DNA from: Pseudoneurospora amorphoporcata
Taxonomy: Eukaryota > Ascomycota > Sordariomycetes > Sordariales > Sordariaceae
NCBI GenBank assembly: GCA_033297205.1
Contig: MU859279.1
Span: 1 to 48,611, forward strand
Direction of reading: 5' to 3'
DNA: 48,611 bases
Below, piece after piece: positions 31,067-43,115 of the stretch. Positions within the stretch are counted from its first letter, which is position 1, and every line of letters begins with the position of its first letter. The position numbers and the translations under genes were made by a program. Under the pieces are notes generated by a model. The model made no database searches. It saw nothing but the letters and a program-made list of their open reading frames with translations, and was not told the origin of the DNA.

Positions 31067-32343
31067 TAAAGATAATCACATATGGGCAGCCCGATCCTAC
31101 CAGTCGTGTCGGCCAAGCAAGGCCCTGCACTGCGTTGGGCAGCAGCGGATACAGTGCATCACCATGTGTCGAGGATGAAGTTGCTGACATTGGGGCAAGA
31201 AGGACACAGATCAATTGGCCCAATTAAGGGTTGTGCGGGTTCTGGCATTTTGAGAGAAGGTGGAAGGGCAGAAAATCGAACATTTTAACAACGGTGGATC
31301 GTGAGCGAAGTTGACGAGAATAAGTCAGATGGGTATAGTCAAAGAGGAGGAAATTCGTGGGAAGAGAAACCACTGCACTCTGAGAGGAGAGAAAAACGAA
31401 GACTGAGTCGACGTAATCAGCAGCATAGTCGGGTCCCTTTCACTTTCCGTCAAAGTCACAATGGAAGTGAGGAAGGAGCAACTGAGCTGCAGATGTTGTA
31501 ACCATACTCGTCTGGGCTCGAATCTTTCAGACCCAATGCGGCAGGGCCAAGGGGTGTGACAGGCGATTCGAGCCCACACGCGAGTACAGTAGGTACTTAT
31601 TCAAATCTCGGCACATGATGATATCTGTTAGTGGTTCGGGGTGGGCTTTGCGGGAATTGTTAACGCAGGTCATCGTAGTCCTTAATGTTGAGGTAATCGC
31701 AACAGATATGCCCGTGGGACTGAGCGGGAACCAGGAACACTAGCAGTTTGCTGTGTGACTTACCAGCGAAAGTGTTAATGACCCCCTTTCAGACTCGGAA
31801 CCAAGCACCTCCAAATGTCTGTAATAATGGAAGATGCTCCCTCTCCAATTCATTATGACAGCGTATCAAGCAGATCTGAAGATGAAGAGGTGCATGTCGG
31901 ACCTCTGGCTGGCATGAATTAAAAAGAGACGGGCAGCAGGACTGTCCCACCCAGGATCACCCCACTATAAAACCGTGGTGCTCAATTACCCCACACATTC
32001 CTTTCCTAGGTCCAGCCAAATCATTTTCCACTTCGTCATTTGTCGATCGACTGAATTTGACCATTTGCACCACCACCACCACCATCACCACGACGATTGT
32101 GAGACCGCAACATTGCGGACAAATACGACGTCGAAACCACCTACCAATACGACGAGCACCTAGATATAGTGACGCACTCTAGTCCACCTAGTACGCGGGG
32201 GATGCACGCTCCCCATTAGCAGCAATCCGACCGACACATATCGATACCGGCGTATAACCTACCTACCTCCTCGCCGAATTTACCTCTCGACCTACCGATT
32301 CCCAAACCCCATCACCAATCAAGCCATCACACAACCGCCCAAA
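31067..32343. other. Intergenic; right part is the DOM34 leader
   Basis: No gene recognised at 31069-31950. The last about 340 bp, with CCACC repeats near 32060-32090, CCTACCTACCTCC and C-rich sequence before the ATG, should hold the DOM34 promoter and 5' leader. Confidence 0.45.
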
Positions 32344-33567
32344 ATGCGCTTCACAAACCCCAAACACTCCCTCTCAACAGTCGACCCCTCGGGAGAGACG
32401 TCCGTGTCCCTCCTCCCAACGACGCCCGAAGACATGTGGCACGCGCACAACCTCATCGGCGAGTCGGACCTCCTGCGCGCGCACGCCATCCGCAAAGTCG
32501 TCACCACCTCGTCCACCGGTTCTACCACTTCGGACCGCGTGCACACGGACCTGACGATCCGGGTGCAATCCGTCTTCTTCGACCCGGCCGCATCGTCGCT
32601 CCACGTGTCGGGCACCGTCTGCCAAGAGAACCAATACGTGAGCCTTGGGCAGCACCACACGCTCGATCTCGAACTAAACAGGCCCTTTTCGTTGTGGAAG
32701 CGGTCAGGCTGGGACTCGGTCGCGCTGAAAATGCTCGAAGAGGCGGTGGCGGAGGACACGGGCGAGGCCATGTGCGCGGTCGTCATGCAGGAAGGGCTGG
32801 CGAATATCTGTCTGATCACGGACTTCCAGACGGTGGTGAAGCAGCGGGTTGAGAGCAACATCCCGAAGAAGCGGGCGGGCGGGTCGGCGAGCCAGGGCGG
32901 GATGACGAGCTTTTACGAGAAGACGCTGGCGACGCTGCTCAGGACGGTCGATTTCACGGCGCCGCGGCCCTTGCTGCTGTGCAGCCCGGGCTTTGTGGCG
33001 CAGGATTTCAGGGCGTACATGCAGAGCGAGGGGCAAAAGAGGACGGACAAGAGGCTGCAGAGGATAGCCAGGGATGCGGTGGTTGTGCACAGCAGTACCG
33101 GGTATGTGCACAGCTTGAATGAGATCCTGAAGAGTCCGGAGGTGCAGGCGACGATGCGGGATAAGCGGTTTACGGGTGAGACGTCGTTGATGGATCAGCT
33201 GTATGAGCGGCTGAGGAAGGATGATGGACGGGCGTGGTATGGTGCGAAGCCGGTGGAGAGGGCGGTCAAGGAGGGTGCGGTGGGACGGGGAGGAGGTGTG
33301 TTGTTGATTAATAACAAGTTTTTCAGGAGTCTGGATATCAAGACCAGGAAGAGGTTTGTGGCGTTGGTGGATAAGGTCAAGGAGGATGGAGGGGAGGCGA
33401 GGGTGCTCAGCAGTGATCACGAGAGTGGGCAGAGACTGGATGCGCTGGGAGGGATTGCGGCCATACTTACGTATCCGATTTTTGATTTGGATGAGGACGA
33501 GGTGGAGGAGGGTGATGATGGGGAGGAAGGGGGTGAGGCTGCTGAGGAGGGAGCAATGATTATATGA
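32344..33567 (+). CDS. DOM34: Pelota/Dom34 ribosome-rescue factor
   Basis: Intronless, 407 aa, the normal family length. With Hbs1 it enters stalled 80S ribosomes and splits them in no-go and non-stop decay in the cytosol. Hallmarks: N-terminal Sm-like part with LLPTTPEDMWHAHNLI; HHTLDLELNRPFSLWK; VVMQEGLANICLITDFQTVVKQRVESNIPKKR; LLCSPGF; VVHSSTGYVHSLNEIL; RAWYGAKPVERAVKEGAV; and LDALGGIAAILTYPIFDLDEDE, followed by an acidic tail. As in other Pelota proteins, the eRF1 GGQ motif is absent. Start ATG context is AAAATGCG, preceded by stops in frame. High confidence. Confidence 0.96.
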   Translation: MRFTNPKHSLSTVDPSGETSVSLLPTTPEDMWHAHNLIGESDLLRAHAIRKVVTTSSTGSTTSDRVHTDLTIRVQSVFFDPAASSLHVSGTVCQENQYVSLGQHHTLDLELNRPFSLWKRSGWDSVALKMLEEAVAEDTGEAMCAVVMQEGLANICLITDFQTVVKQRVESNIPKKRAGGSASQGGMTSFYEKTLATLLRTVDFTAPRPLLLCSPGFVAQDFRAYMQSEGQKRTDKRLQRIARDAVVVHSSTGYVHSLNEILKSPEVQATMRDKRFTGETSLMDQLYERLRKDDGRAWYGAKPVERAVKEGAVGRGGGVLLINNKFFRSLDIKTRKRFVALVDKVKEDGGEARVLSSDHESGQRLDALGGIAAILTYPIFDLDEDEVEEGDDGEEGGEAAEEGAMII

Positions 33568-34988
33568 GGGAAGGTTTGGTGGTTGTTTTCAAGGTTGCAG
33601 CGAAAATTACAGCTCTATTGATAGTATTGATGGTATTGATGGTATTGATGGTGATGATGTTGTTAATGGTATTGGTGGTAATATATTACTACCCTTCTAT
33701 GCGAGCCTAGTACTCGCAGCTGACAGGGAACCTTTTTCAACGAAACTTTGGATATCCGACCTACCGGTACGTCACATTTGGACTTCGGTAGGCGATGCAA
33801 CTGAAAGCTTTGGTGTTTTCTTGTTATTCTCCGCTTCTCGGAAGGGACCAAATTCTCAAACACAACGACCGACGTCATTTCCAAACAAGTATTGGCATGT
33901 GCTTTGTGGGGCAAATGTGCAATCTAATTGGAGCAATCTGATTGGAGCGCATTCCTGCGGCTGGTTCCCGGTGACATGTCTCCATCAACTTGATTAGCAG
34001 AGTTCGTTTCGGGAAACAAAAGCTCAGCTGTAGCTCAAGCTCCTCAAGGTACTTTTTGTTGTGAATCAACTCTGAAGAGGGTAGAAGGACGCAAAGAGTA
34101 AAAAGTCGACCCCTCCATCTCTCCGCAATGTGGCTGCATCAGGTGACACCCATTACGCCCGGCACATCCGACTTTGTGCTTTCTCGTGCCTGCGGCTGCC
34201 GTTATACAAGTTTGCATCTTTCCCATCCACCACCGTTCCAGCCAGCACCACGGCATTGTCTCACCACCCCTCGGAAAACATCAAAATCCGACAGGGTAGA
34301 AATCGATAATCGCAATTCCGTGGAGGAGAACAACAATATCTCAGATGAAAGAAAGACCCATCACCCCCCAAAATCAAAGCATCACCCGTCGGAAAACTTC
34401 AAAATCCAACAAGAGGTAGAAATCGGGCCGAGTCAGTCCCGTCGGTAAACGGCATCTCGCCAAGTCCGACAGACAGTCTTGGCACGACATCATCTTTCCC
34501 CGGGCCGGCATCAATTCGACTGTGTGATCCCCGCTCCTGCCGAGAAAGTGGAAGGCAGAAAGAACCCTGACGGACACAGCTGAACTGGCAAGAGGTCCAC
34601 AGCGCCCTGAATGCAGCCCCTTGAACTCCATCTCAAAGTGGACTCTTTCAGGGCACTTTCAGCGGGACTCCAGCGTGGCGGGGACCTGGACTCCATCCAG
34701 TCTGCCCGTGCCTGCCTCGCCGCCGACCGACCGACGACTCGCAGCTGATGGGCTCTTGACATTTCTTCCTACCTACGTAGTCAGGGGCTTGTTCAACCGG
34801 GACGAAATAGACGACTAATTACCTACAGGAACACGGTACGCCAACGACAAGAGACGAAAGACACAAGCGAAAACAAGCGAACCTACCTAGAGGTAGGGAA
34901 AAACGTGGCACTCGCACACCCGGGTTATAGTAGCGCTACAATTTAATCCCATCTCGAGCCCGTCAAGAACCCGGAAGGACAGACAAGA
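33568..34988. repeat. Spacer with TGATGG-type microsatellite and 42-bp direct repeats
   Basis: A TATTGATGG-type microsatellite (33617-33680) follows DOM34 and would lie in its 3' UTR. Two imperfect about 42-bp direct repeats (CACCCCTCGGAAAACATCAAA... and CACCCGTCGGAAAACTTCAAA...) start near 34263 and 34385. No gene supported; the right end serves the WD40 gene. Confidence 0.6.
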
Positions 34989-37900
34989 ATGTCAAGCACG
35001 ACCAGAAAGACCAAGCGAGCATCATGGCAACCGGGTGATGATTCGGCGGCGCTATCAACCTCGAAAAACAATCATCTTTCTCCTGAGTATGCGCCTGCGC
35101 AGGCAACAAACCGATATTCATACGATTCCGATATTCCTAGCACGCACCATCACCCTGCCCACCATGCACACCCTGTCCATCCGAATAATCACCATCTCAA
35201 GAACCATCGACACGGTCATGGTTACGGGCGTCACAATGGGCATGGGAAGTACACCAGTCCCTTGGATCCAGATCCAGATCCAGATCCAGGTCCCGAAGAG
35301 CTGAAAGTGGTGGAAGAAGGTCGAGGTGAGTTGGAATCGTTTAAAGCATGGCGATCGACCAATTGGTCTTGTTGTGGTTGTGGGTATTGCCAAGCCGCCC
35401 ATGTCCCTTTTATTTTTGCATTTGTCCCTTTTCGCTTACTTGCTACCCAATTCTCCTCTCCCGGATGTACGTTGCAAGAGGTAGAGGGATTGGCGCATAG
35501 ACCCCGAGCAAGGAAGGTGCCATGATATGCAACCAACCTGCGGCCTACCAGATATTATTGTCCGAGGCCGTCAGCACTCTGCATGGTGGCCAAAGGGTTG
35601 CATTGGCGATCGATCCTTGACGTAGTTGCCCGCCCGTTTCCCCTTTTCCATTATACGCGTATCCCGGCTTTTTGTTTCCCTTTTCCCCTCCCTTATTACG
35701 TCGTCTTTACCTTACTTCTCTACCCCAACCTATACGCGTACCTACCTAATATCGAATTCGACGACAACCTAAGCCATGCGGCACAGTGTTGACCAAGCCA
35801 ACAACGGCGGCACAATCGCACTAGGCACCCACAGCTTGATCCGATCCTCGACCCAAGGCACATCATCATCACCAGCTACCACTCCCGTGCCCATCCCGGG
35901 CGCCATCAGACGATCCCTCTCCATATCCGCAAGAGGTTCCTCGTACAATACCCAGGCTACCGCGACCACTCCTGGTTCGTACGCGACCGTCACCGAGCTG
36001 TACACTGCAAAAGACCGAGACGACCAACAGCAATACGCGGAAGAGAACGACAGCAACAAGCAGCTCGGATACAATGGCGCCGCTCCTGTCAGCAACACCC
36101 ATATCTCTACGTCGGTAGCCCAATCGTCAGCCATTGATCCGCTCTCCCAGGTCAGTAGTCATCGTGCACGCAACAGCATGTCATGCATCCTAGATACACG
36201 TATAGGTGCAAGACTAACGACCCCCTTTCTAGCAAATATTCATGCGAAGACAAACTGGCGACCTTCCCCAAGGATCCGGATCCTCGAAACCACCGAAACA
36301 TTTACGCAGTAATTCCAGACCCGACAGCCCGGGCCTGATGTCGAGTGCTGGAGAGGGGTCTGGGATAGGCATAGGCTCCAGAAAGGACTCCGACTTGGGT
36401 TCCTCCAAGGCGAACACACCGGCGGGTGATGTCAAGGATAAGAGGTACGCTTTTCTCCCTCTCATTATAACTAACAGGACAAGACAAGACAAGACATGAC
36501 CAAAGACTGACCATCTTACTGTCCAAAAATAGCAAAAGCAAAAACTTCTTTCTCCGCTCCCTCACCCTCCGCGGCCGATCCAGCTCCTCCAAGTACAACG
36601 ACTTCGACTCGGATTCCGAAGTCGGCGGCGGCCCCCGCATGGATGGCTCCAACGCCCGCGTCTTCAGCCAAGCCGTCGGCTACACACCTCACCACAAGGA
36701 ACCACCGCGGTACATACGAACGAAAGCGGCGAATAAAAAGGAAAGAGACTTTGGACGCATGTTTTTGGCGCAGGAGTTGGTGGGGACGCGACCACCTGGC
36801 TACAACACGCAAAACACACAGCAAGAGGAAGATGAAACCGACGGTGGGGGTAATAAAGGGGATGCGCCAGGGCAAGGCCAAGGAGGAGGAGGAGGAGAAG
36901 CCAACGGAGGCTCCACGCTAACAGTCAGCGTCGCCAGCGCCGGCGGCCACCGCAAAGTCGCCAAAACCGGCGGCGCAATCTGGGCCACGGAATTCAGTCG
37001 CGACGGGAAATACTTTGCCGCCGCCGGCAAAGACAAGGTCGTGCGCGTGTGGGCCGTCATTTCCACCCCCGAAGAACGGCGAGCCCGTGAGGAAGAAGAA
37101 GCCGCTGCGACTGGAGGAACAACGGGAGAAAGGCTTAGCGCGCCCGTCTTCCGCGACCGCCCCGTCCGCGAGTTCGTGGGACACACGGGCGAAGTGCTGG
37201 ATTTGTCCTGGTCGAAAAACAACTTCTTGCTGTCCTCGTCAATGGACAAGACTGTTCGACTGTGGCATGTTTCGCGACAGGAATGCCTGTGCACATTCAA
37301 ACACAAGGATTTCGTCACGAGATTGGCTTTTCACCCCCGCGACGACCGGTTTTTCTTGGCGGGCAGTTTGGATACCATTTTAAGATTGTGGTCGATCCCG
37401 GATAAGACGATTGCCTTTTCGGCGCAGTGTCCCGATCTGATCACGGCCGTGGCGTTTTCACCCGATGGCAAGACGGCGATTGCGGGCCTTTTGAATGGCC
37501 TGTGTCTCTTTTACGAGACGGAAGGACTGAAACCGCAGGCGCAGGTGCATGTAAGGAGTTCGAGGGGAAAGAATGCAAAGGGGAGTAAGATTACGGGGAT
37601 TCAGACGATATCTATGCCGCCGCCGGATCCGTTGAAGGAGCAGTCTTCTGGGGCAGAGACTGAGGGAGGACAAGGGGAGGTGAAAGTGCTGATTACGTCG
37701 AATGATTCCCGAGTGAGGATATATAACCTTCGCGACAAATCGTTGGAGATCAAACTCAAGGGACACGACAACTCGGTTTCGCAGATCGCGGCTTCTTTCT
37801 CGGATGATGGAAAATACATCATTTGCGGATCGGAGGACAAGAAGGCTTTCATCTGGGGATTGAACGGAGGGCAGCAACGCGCGGCATACATGGACAAGGA

Positions 37901-40199
37901 AAAGAGCCCGTATGAGTACTTTGAGGCCCATGGGGAGATGGTCACCACTGCGGTTTTCGCGCCGACCAAGACGAGGATGTTGTTGGGGCGCAGCGAGGAT
38001 CCGATCTACGATCTGTGTAATCCGCCACCGGTCGTATTGAGAAGTGCTGGGGAGGAGGAGGCGGCGACTACTAGTGCTGCCGCCAGCCAAACCGAGCTGT
38101 CTTCCGAGGACCATCACCAGCCATCATCACAGCCGGTTGCGCCAACGTCAGCGCCGATTCAGAGACCGGAACCTAGTCCGGCGTATATCGCGAGGTCGAC
38201 GCATTTTGATGGGAACATCATCGTGACGACGGACGATACCGGCATCATCAAGGTGTTTCGCCAGGACTGTGCCTACGCCAAACGCAAAGTTGACAGTTGG
38301 GAGACCGGCTCGACCTTCTCTCGCAAGCTGACCTCCCACGGCGGCAGTTTGTACAACGGAAGACTGGGACGAAGCATTAGTGTGTTGTCACGGACTTCGG
38401 CAGGGACGGGTAGCGCCGCTCACTCCAGAAGAGGCTCAATCTCCGGAAACAATGCGCCATACATGGTTACCTCACCCGTCTCTCACGCCTCGGCTCTGAA
38501 CCAGGCTGTCAACGCAGGTAGTGACAGAATCCTCAGTTGGAGAATGGGCATCGAAAATGGCGCCGATGCTGGACCACGTCCCGGAGCCGGAGCAGGACAA
38601 GTCGGTACCGCACCCGGTAACAGGTCCTCAGCCATCGTGAACGGCAGTCAAAGATGGTCTGGCGTACACACTCCCACCCATAGCGATCGCTCTCTAAGCC
38701 CTGTCCGCCCAATAGCAGCAAGCAACAGAGCTTCCATGCCAGCAGCTGTCTCGGTCCCCAGTACCCCTAATCGCAATGTCAAGGCCAACGGAACCTCTAC
38801 TCCCAACGGCGCTACGAACGGGTATCCCCACGGTCACTCGCACCTCGCTACCCATACTGAAGCCAACAACCACTTGCTGGGCTCGCCCGCCAACCTCACA
38901 CCGTTAAATAGGGTAAACACAATGGGCACGGGGACGGAACTGGGTAGTCCGACGAGGTCGGTGCCGATGGATATCACGCCTGAACGGAACCGTCAAGCAC
39001 GGGAGAGGGAGGAGAAGGAGGGAAGACCAAGCCCGCCTGCGCCTGGGTTTTCTTTTAGGTCAGCCGCTAGGACGGGGACTGGTGAGAAGGAGGAAAGGCG
39101 GGGGAGTCAGCCTTTGGATCAAGACCAAGGCCAAGGCGATGGTGCTGGTGCTGGAGGTACAAGTGGTGGGAACGGCAGCAGTGGAGGTATTTCGTTCTGG
39201 AATCCGTTGAAGGGCATGACGGGGTGGAAGGTCGGTATTCCTGGGTTTGGGAAGAGCTCGACGGGCAGTTCCGGTCTTGACAAGGAAGGAGCTGGAGCTG
39301 GAGCTGGCGGCAACGGCAACGGTGGTGGGAAGGGAAATCATAACAGGAGTATGAGCGCCGGCGTCGTCAAGTCTTCTCACATGCCGTCACCTCTGGCTGC
39401 AGCAGAGGAGGAAGAGGCATCACCGTACGGAGTCAGTCCCGGTATCACGCCGTGGGATGTCCCGCTGGGTTCGTCGGTGCAGACTCAGTCCAGCGCTAGC
39501 GGTCATGGACGACGCAAGAGCTTGGGTGTGTTCACCAGCATTACTGGTGGTGGTGGTGGTGGGAATAAGGGAGAGAAGGACAAGGACAAGGACAAGGACA
39601 GGGGAGAAAAGGGTGAAAGGGAAGTAGCAGTAATGAGGAAATCCCTTCCCGTTGGGCCGTTACTCGCTACCACGGATGATGATAACGACGACGACGACCT
39701 CGGCGGCACCACCACCACCGCCACAACTACTGACAATTACGCAAACGGCTTTGCAAACGGTTACGCCAATGCCAACGGCAGTGCCTATGCCAACAGCCAC
39801 CACCACCACGCCCGCTCTCAATCATCCGGCTCCGGCACCATCACCAACATCACCGGACTACAACGCCCACCTCTCATTGTCCCGACCATCATCAACACCC
39901 GCCCTAGTGGAGACGAGGAAGACAGGCCGGAGCTGGAGCTGGAGCTGGAGAGGGAATTGGAAAGGGAGAAGGAGATTCTGCAGAGAGAAAGGGAACGGGA
40001 ACGGGAAAAGGAACGCAGCAGCAAGGAGAGAGAAAAGCAGAGGGAAAAGGAGAGGGAACAAAGTGGAAGTAAGGAGAGACAGAGACAGAGGATGAGCCAT
40101 TCGCGCATGATGAGCTGGAGTCGGTTGGGCATGGGAGGACTGGCGGCGGGGAGGGCAAGGGCGAATAGTGATATTGCTGAGAGGGAGGAGGAGGAGTGA
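34989..40199 (+). CDS. WD40-repeat protein, WDR44/DGR2-like
   Basis: Four exons fit with matching phases: 34989-35325, 35774-36150, 36233-36444 and 36533-40199, giving 1530 aa. Introns are 448, 82 and 88 bp; the first is the least certain, and a start at 35776 (MRHSVDQANN) is the alternative. The N-terminal about 350 residues are disordered (His-rich, DPDPDPDP, Ser-rich). Then come FGRMFLAQELVG and WD repeats: GAIWATEFSRDGKYFAAAGKDKVVRVWAV, VREFVGHTGEVLDLSWSKNNFLLSSSMDKTVRLWHV, KDFVTRLAFHPRDDRFFLAGSLDTILRLWSI, DLITAVAFSPDGKT and GHDNSVSQIAASFSDDGKYIICGSEDKKAFIWGL. This matches WDR44/YMR102C/DGR2 proteins; human WDR44 binds Rab11, the fungal role is unsettled. The C-terminal 700 residues are low complexity, ending in an Arg/Glu coiled region (EREKEILQRERERER). 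Confidence 0.9.
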
Positions 40200-40418
40200 C
40201 GGGAGTGAGTGAGTGATTCTGAGGGTGATTCTGAGGGTGAAGAGTTGCCTATGTTATGATACCACTGCCTTTTATGTACGTATGCTGCACTGCACGAGAT
40301 ACCTACCTTACCTACCGTACGTACTTGGCCTGTTGGCCTATTAGCCTGTCGAGCCTAGCCTGACTTCAAGTTGATGTTGATAATAAGACCTTTGCTCGCT
40401 TTGTTGGATATTATTTAG

Positions 40419-40762
40419 GTGCTTGACTTCCCGCACCGTCCGTCCCTTTTGACTTGATGCATGCACCCTTTTTGACTTGATGTACCTACCACCATGACAG
40501 CTGATATAAGTTTTCAATCGTTTTTATATGAAAATTTTGGTACCGTATTTTCAATGTTTCGAGCATAGCGGTGCGCCTTTCAAGTCAAATGGTAATATTT
40601 CGTAGGTAGTGTTGAAAGTAAGATAGCAAGAAAAATAACCTTAACAACTATTTGATTACTTACTCGATTGAGCGCGGTCGGTTTGGCGGGGGTTGTGTAG
40701 TTGGGTTAGGTTGGGATCTGGGGTTGCGTTGTGTTGCGTATCGATGCGAAATTGCCAATTAT

Positions 40763-40840
<78 letters not shown>

Positions 40841-41033
40841 AGTTTTTAATTGAATGTTTAGAACATTTTTTACAGATTGATTTTACCATTCATACAAAAC
40901 GGGGTGCTTTATTCTATTCTACATGTTAGCTGCCATTCAGCTGTCGGCAGGGTGGAGTAAGTGCGGTGCAGCATTAAGTCAAAAAGGGGTGCGCGAGGAC
41001 GGGACATTAGGGGCGGTGCGGGAAGTTAAGCTC
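40419..41033. mobile_element. Non-autonomous TIR transposon, copy B, with T75 run
   Basis: Left end GTGCTTGACTTCCCGCACCG and right end ...GGGCGGTGCGGGAAGTTAAGCTC are the diverged termini of copy A. The interior block TTTTCAATCGTTTTTATATG is shared. An uninterrupted T75 lies at 40764-40838. The 8-bp flanks (TTATTTAG and TTCAGTTA) do not match, so the insertion is older, rearranged or imprecisely bounded. No coding frame. Confidence 0.82.
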
Positions 41034-41720
41034 TTCAGTTATTCAGTTTGGACTTGGACTTTGGAGGGCCACACTATACGCAGAGCCACAGAGAGAGAGA
41101 GCAACAGACGAGTTTTTGTCAGCGATGGAATCTTCATGTGAATATGCCTTTGCCTAAGGTAGGTACCTATGGAAGATGCTTGTTGTTTTGTTTCGTTTTG
41201 TTTTGTTTTGTTCTTCCGGTAGGCCGGTCAAGAGGTGGAATATGCTGTGTCCGATTGGGCAAAAGGATATTTACATGGCGGAAAAGAAGTTGAGTTTGGA
41301 GAGTGATCGGCCGAGGGTGTTGTTTCTGGAGAGACAAAGTCGGCTTTTGGGATGAGGCAAGGCAGTATCGTTCTTTGATTCAGAAGAATGGACTTGAATA
41401 TCCGGTATAAAAGCCGTGGCAGTTTTGCACAAATTTTCTGGGACATCATCGTCTTTCTGCTTTAAGAGCATCCAAGGGGCATTCATTCATTCATTCATTC
41501 ATTCATTCATTTATTCTTCTCTTCATTTCTTTCATTTTCTCACACCATCTGATATCGCCACACCATCCCATTCCCCAACAGAGACTACCTAGCCTTGATC
41601 ACTTAAACACTATTTACAGAGATATTGCAAAAGAATTGCGGATTGAACAAAGCTGTTGTTCAAAAGAGTCAAAACGAAGCCGAAATAGTGGCTGCAAAAA
41701 GCAAAAGGCGAAAAAAGAAT
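41034..41720. repeat. Spacer with ATTC microsatellite
   Basis: No gene seen. TTTTG-rich repeats lie near 41186-41212 and (ATTC)7 at 41481-41510. Confidence 0.6.
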
Positions 41721-41811
41721 GGGGCCACCCGGGGATTGAACCCGGGACCTCTCGCAAGAATGCTCAGGATTTGAACCCTAAGCGAGAATCATACCACTAG
41801 ACCAGCGGCCC
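41721..41811 (-). tRNA. tRNA-Pro (anticodon AGG), intron-containing
   Basis: Read on the minus strand from 41811: acceptor GGGCCGC pairs with GTGGCCC (one G-T), discriminator C at 41721. The D arm is the same TGGTCTAGTGGTATGATT as tRNA-Pro(CGG), the anticodon stem CTCGC/GCGAG with loop TTAGGG plus T (anticodon AGG), and the T arm CCGGG-TTCAATC-CCCGG. A 19-nt intron follows the base 3' of the anticodon. TTCTTTTTTC downstream ends pol III transcription. Confidence 0.93.
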
Positions 41812-43115
41812 TTGTTATTGGATGTTTGTTTATGCGGATTTCTGTCTCTATAATCTGCAGACGAGTAATGCAGAGCTGTTGACAAGTGCTGGCATCGGAG
41901 TATTATGACGGTGATGATGCAATGCCATTGTTTTGAAGCGTGCGCTAAGCTATCGGATATCTCCCAAAACGAATGCAAATAGGCTTTTAAATCTTACCAA
42001 CCCGCTTGGTGCCTGGTTTTGTTCAAGTTCACTTTAATCCCTGCGAAAAATGCAGAGTGTCTTCATTCAGTGAGTACGCTTTGGGAATCCAGTATACACT
42101 CACTATATACCTCCATCATTTATCTCTGCTTGCTGCCTTTTTTTTTTTTTTTTTCTTTTTCTTTTTTTCCTTTCAAGTTTCAACTGAGCCAATTCATTCT
42201 ATTCCTTAGCTAGGTATCTTCAACTTCAACTTTCCCCCGATTCTTCAACCACCAGACCGTCTTTCCCACCCTTCACTCGTTTATGAACCTAATGCACGCT
42301 TGTTGGCGCCCAGCCCCTGGTCTGGTGACTGCCCCTGCTGGTCTTCATTTACCAGCACTCCCGTCCAGTATTCGTGAATTGCTCTTCCTTCCCGCTCTCG
42401 TTCTCTTTTCAAGCCTATTGCAGAGATATATGCAGTTTGATGGAACAGCATCAGCTAATACAAATACAAATGCAAGAGTACCTAGAGACGAACGCTACAA
42501 GAAGCCGCTCGTCTAGTGGTCTACGCACGCAAGGGGTAAGGTACAAGGAGTTATTACTATTACACTATTACAGGAGAAACAACTTAAAGACCGGTATTAA
42601 TAGCGAGGGGGACGGACAAGACTGCCTGCAGCGAATAGTCCGGGATGCGGATGCCTTATTCAATCAATGTTTTTGGTGGTCCGGTCGTAGGCAAAGGGCT
42701 GGCCAGAGTCGGAGGGAGAGGCCTTGGTTGATGCCGGGGTATTGCATTGGAAACGTTTTGGGATACGGTGATATGGTGGTGTTGATACCTATGTTGGCAC
42801 GGAAGGTGAACGGGGGTAGGTAAAGTGTGTGGCGATGGGTGTTTGGTTCGGAATTACCTATATATGTGGAAGATGGAGAGAATGGAATGGAGTGCAACCG
42901 AGTGAGTGGCCTTTTACAATTCCCGTTTGGTTACCTACTGCCTGCTTGGCATTGGTAGCCATGTGCCGGAATTACCAGTTCAGTGGTCGCCGAGTGACTC
43001 TACGGCATGATCGACGAACGGACATTATCGTAGAGATGTTCGCATTAAGACACATCGATGCACCCTCATGACGGGATAACACACAACACAGAAAAACGAG
43101 AGAGCCTGGCTTGAG
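41812..43115. other. Intergenic, no gene supported
   Basis: Contains T-rich tracts (42139-42170) and an open frame at 42374-42823 that resembles no family I know. An isolated GTCTAGTGGT (about 42511) resembles the A box of the two proline tRNAs, but no T arm follows. Confidence 0.4.

Noticed and set aside
32704..33420. 238-aa minus-strand frame
   Set aside because: Antisense of the strongly conserved Pelota/Dom34 coding sequence.
40652..40929. Poly-Phe / poly-Lys frames
   Set aside because: Products of the T75 run inside a transposon copy.
42500..42540. A third proline-type tRNA (GTCTAGTGGT motif)
   Set aside because: Only an A-box-like decamer is present; no anticodon stem, T arm or acceptor pairing follows.
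42374..42823. 149-aa frame on +
   Set aside because: No family resemblance; lies in repeat-rich DNA next to a retroelement-like relic.
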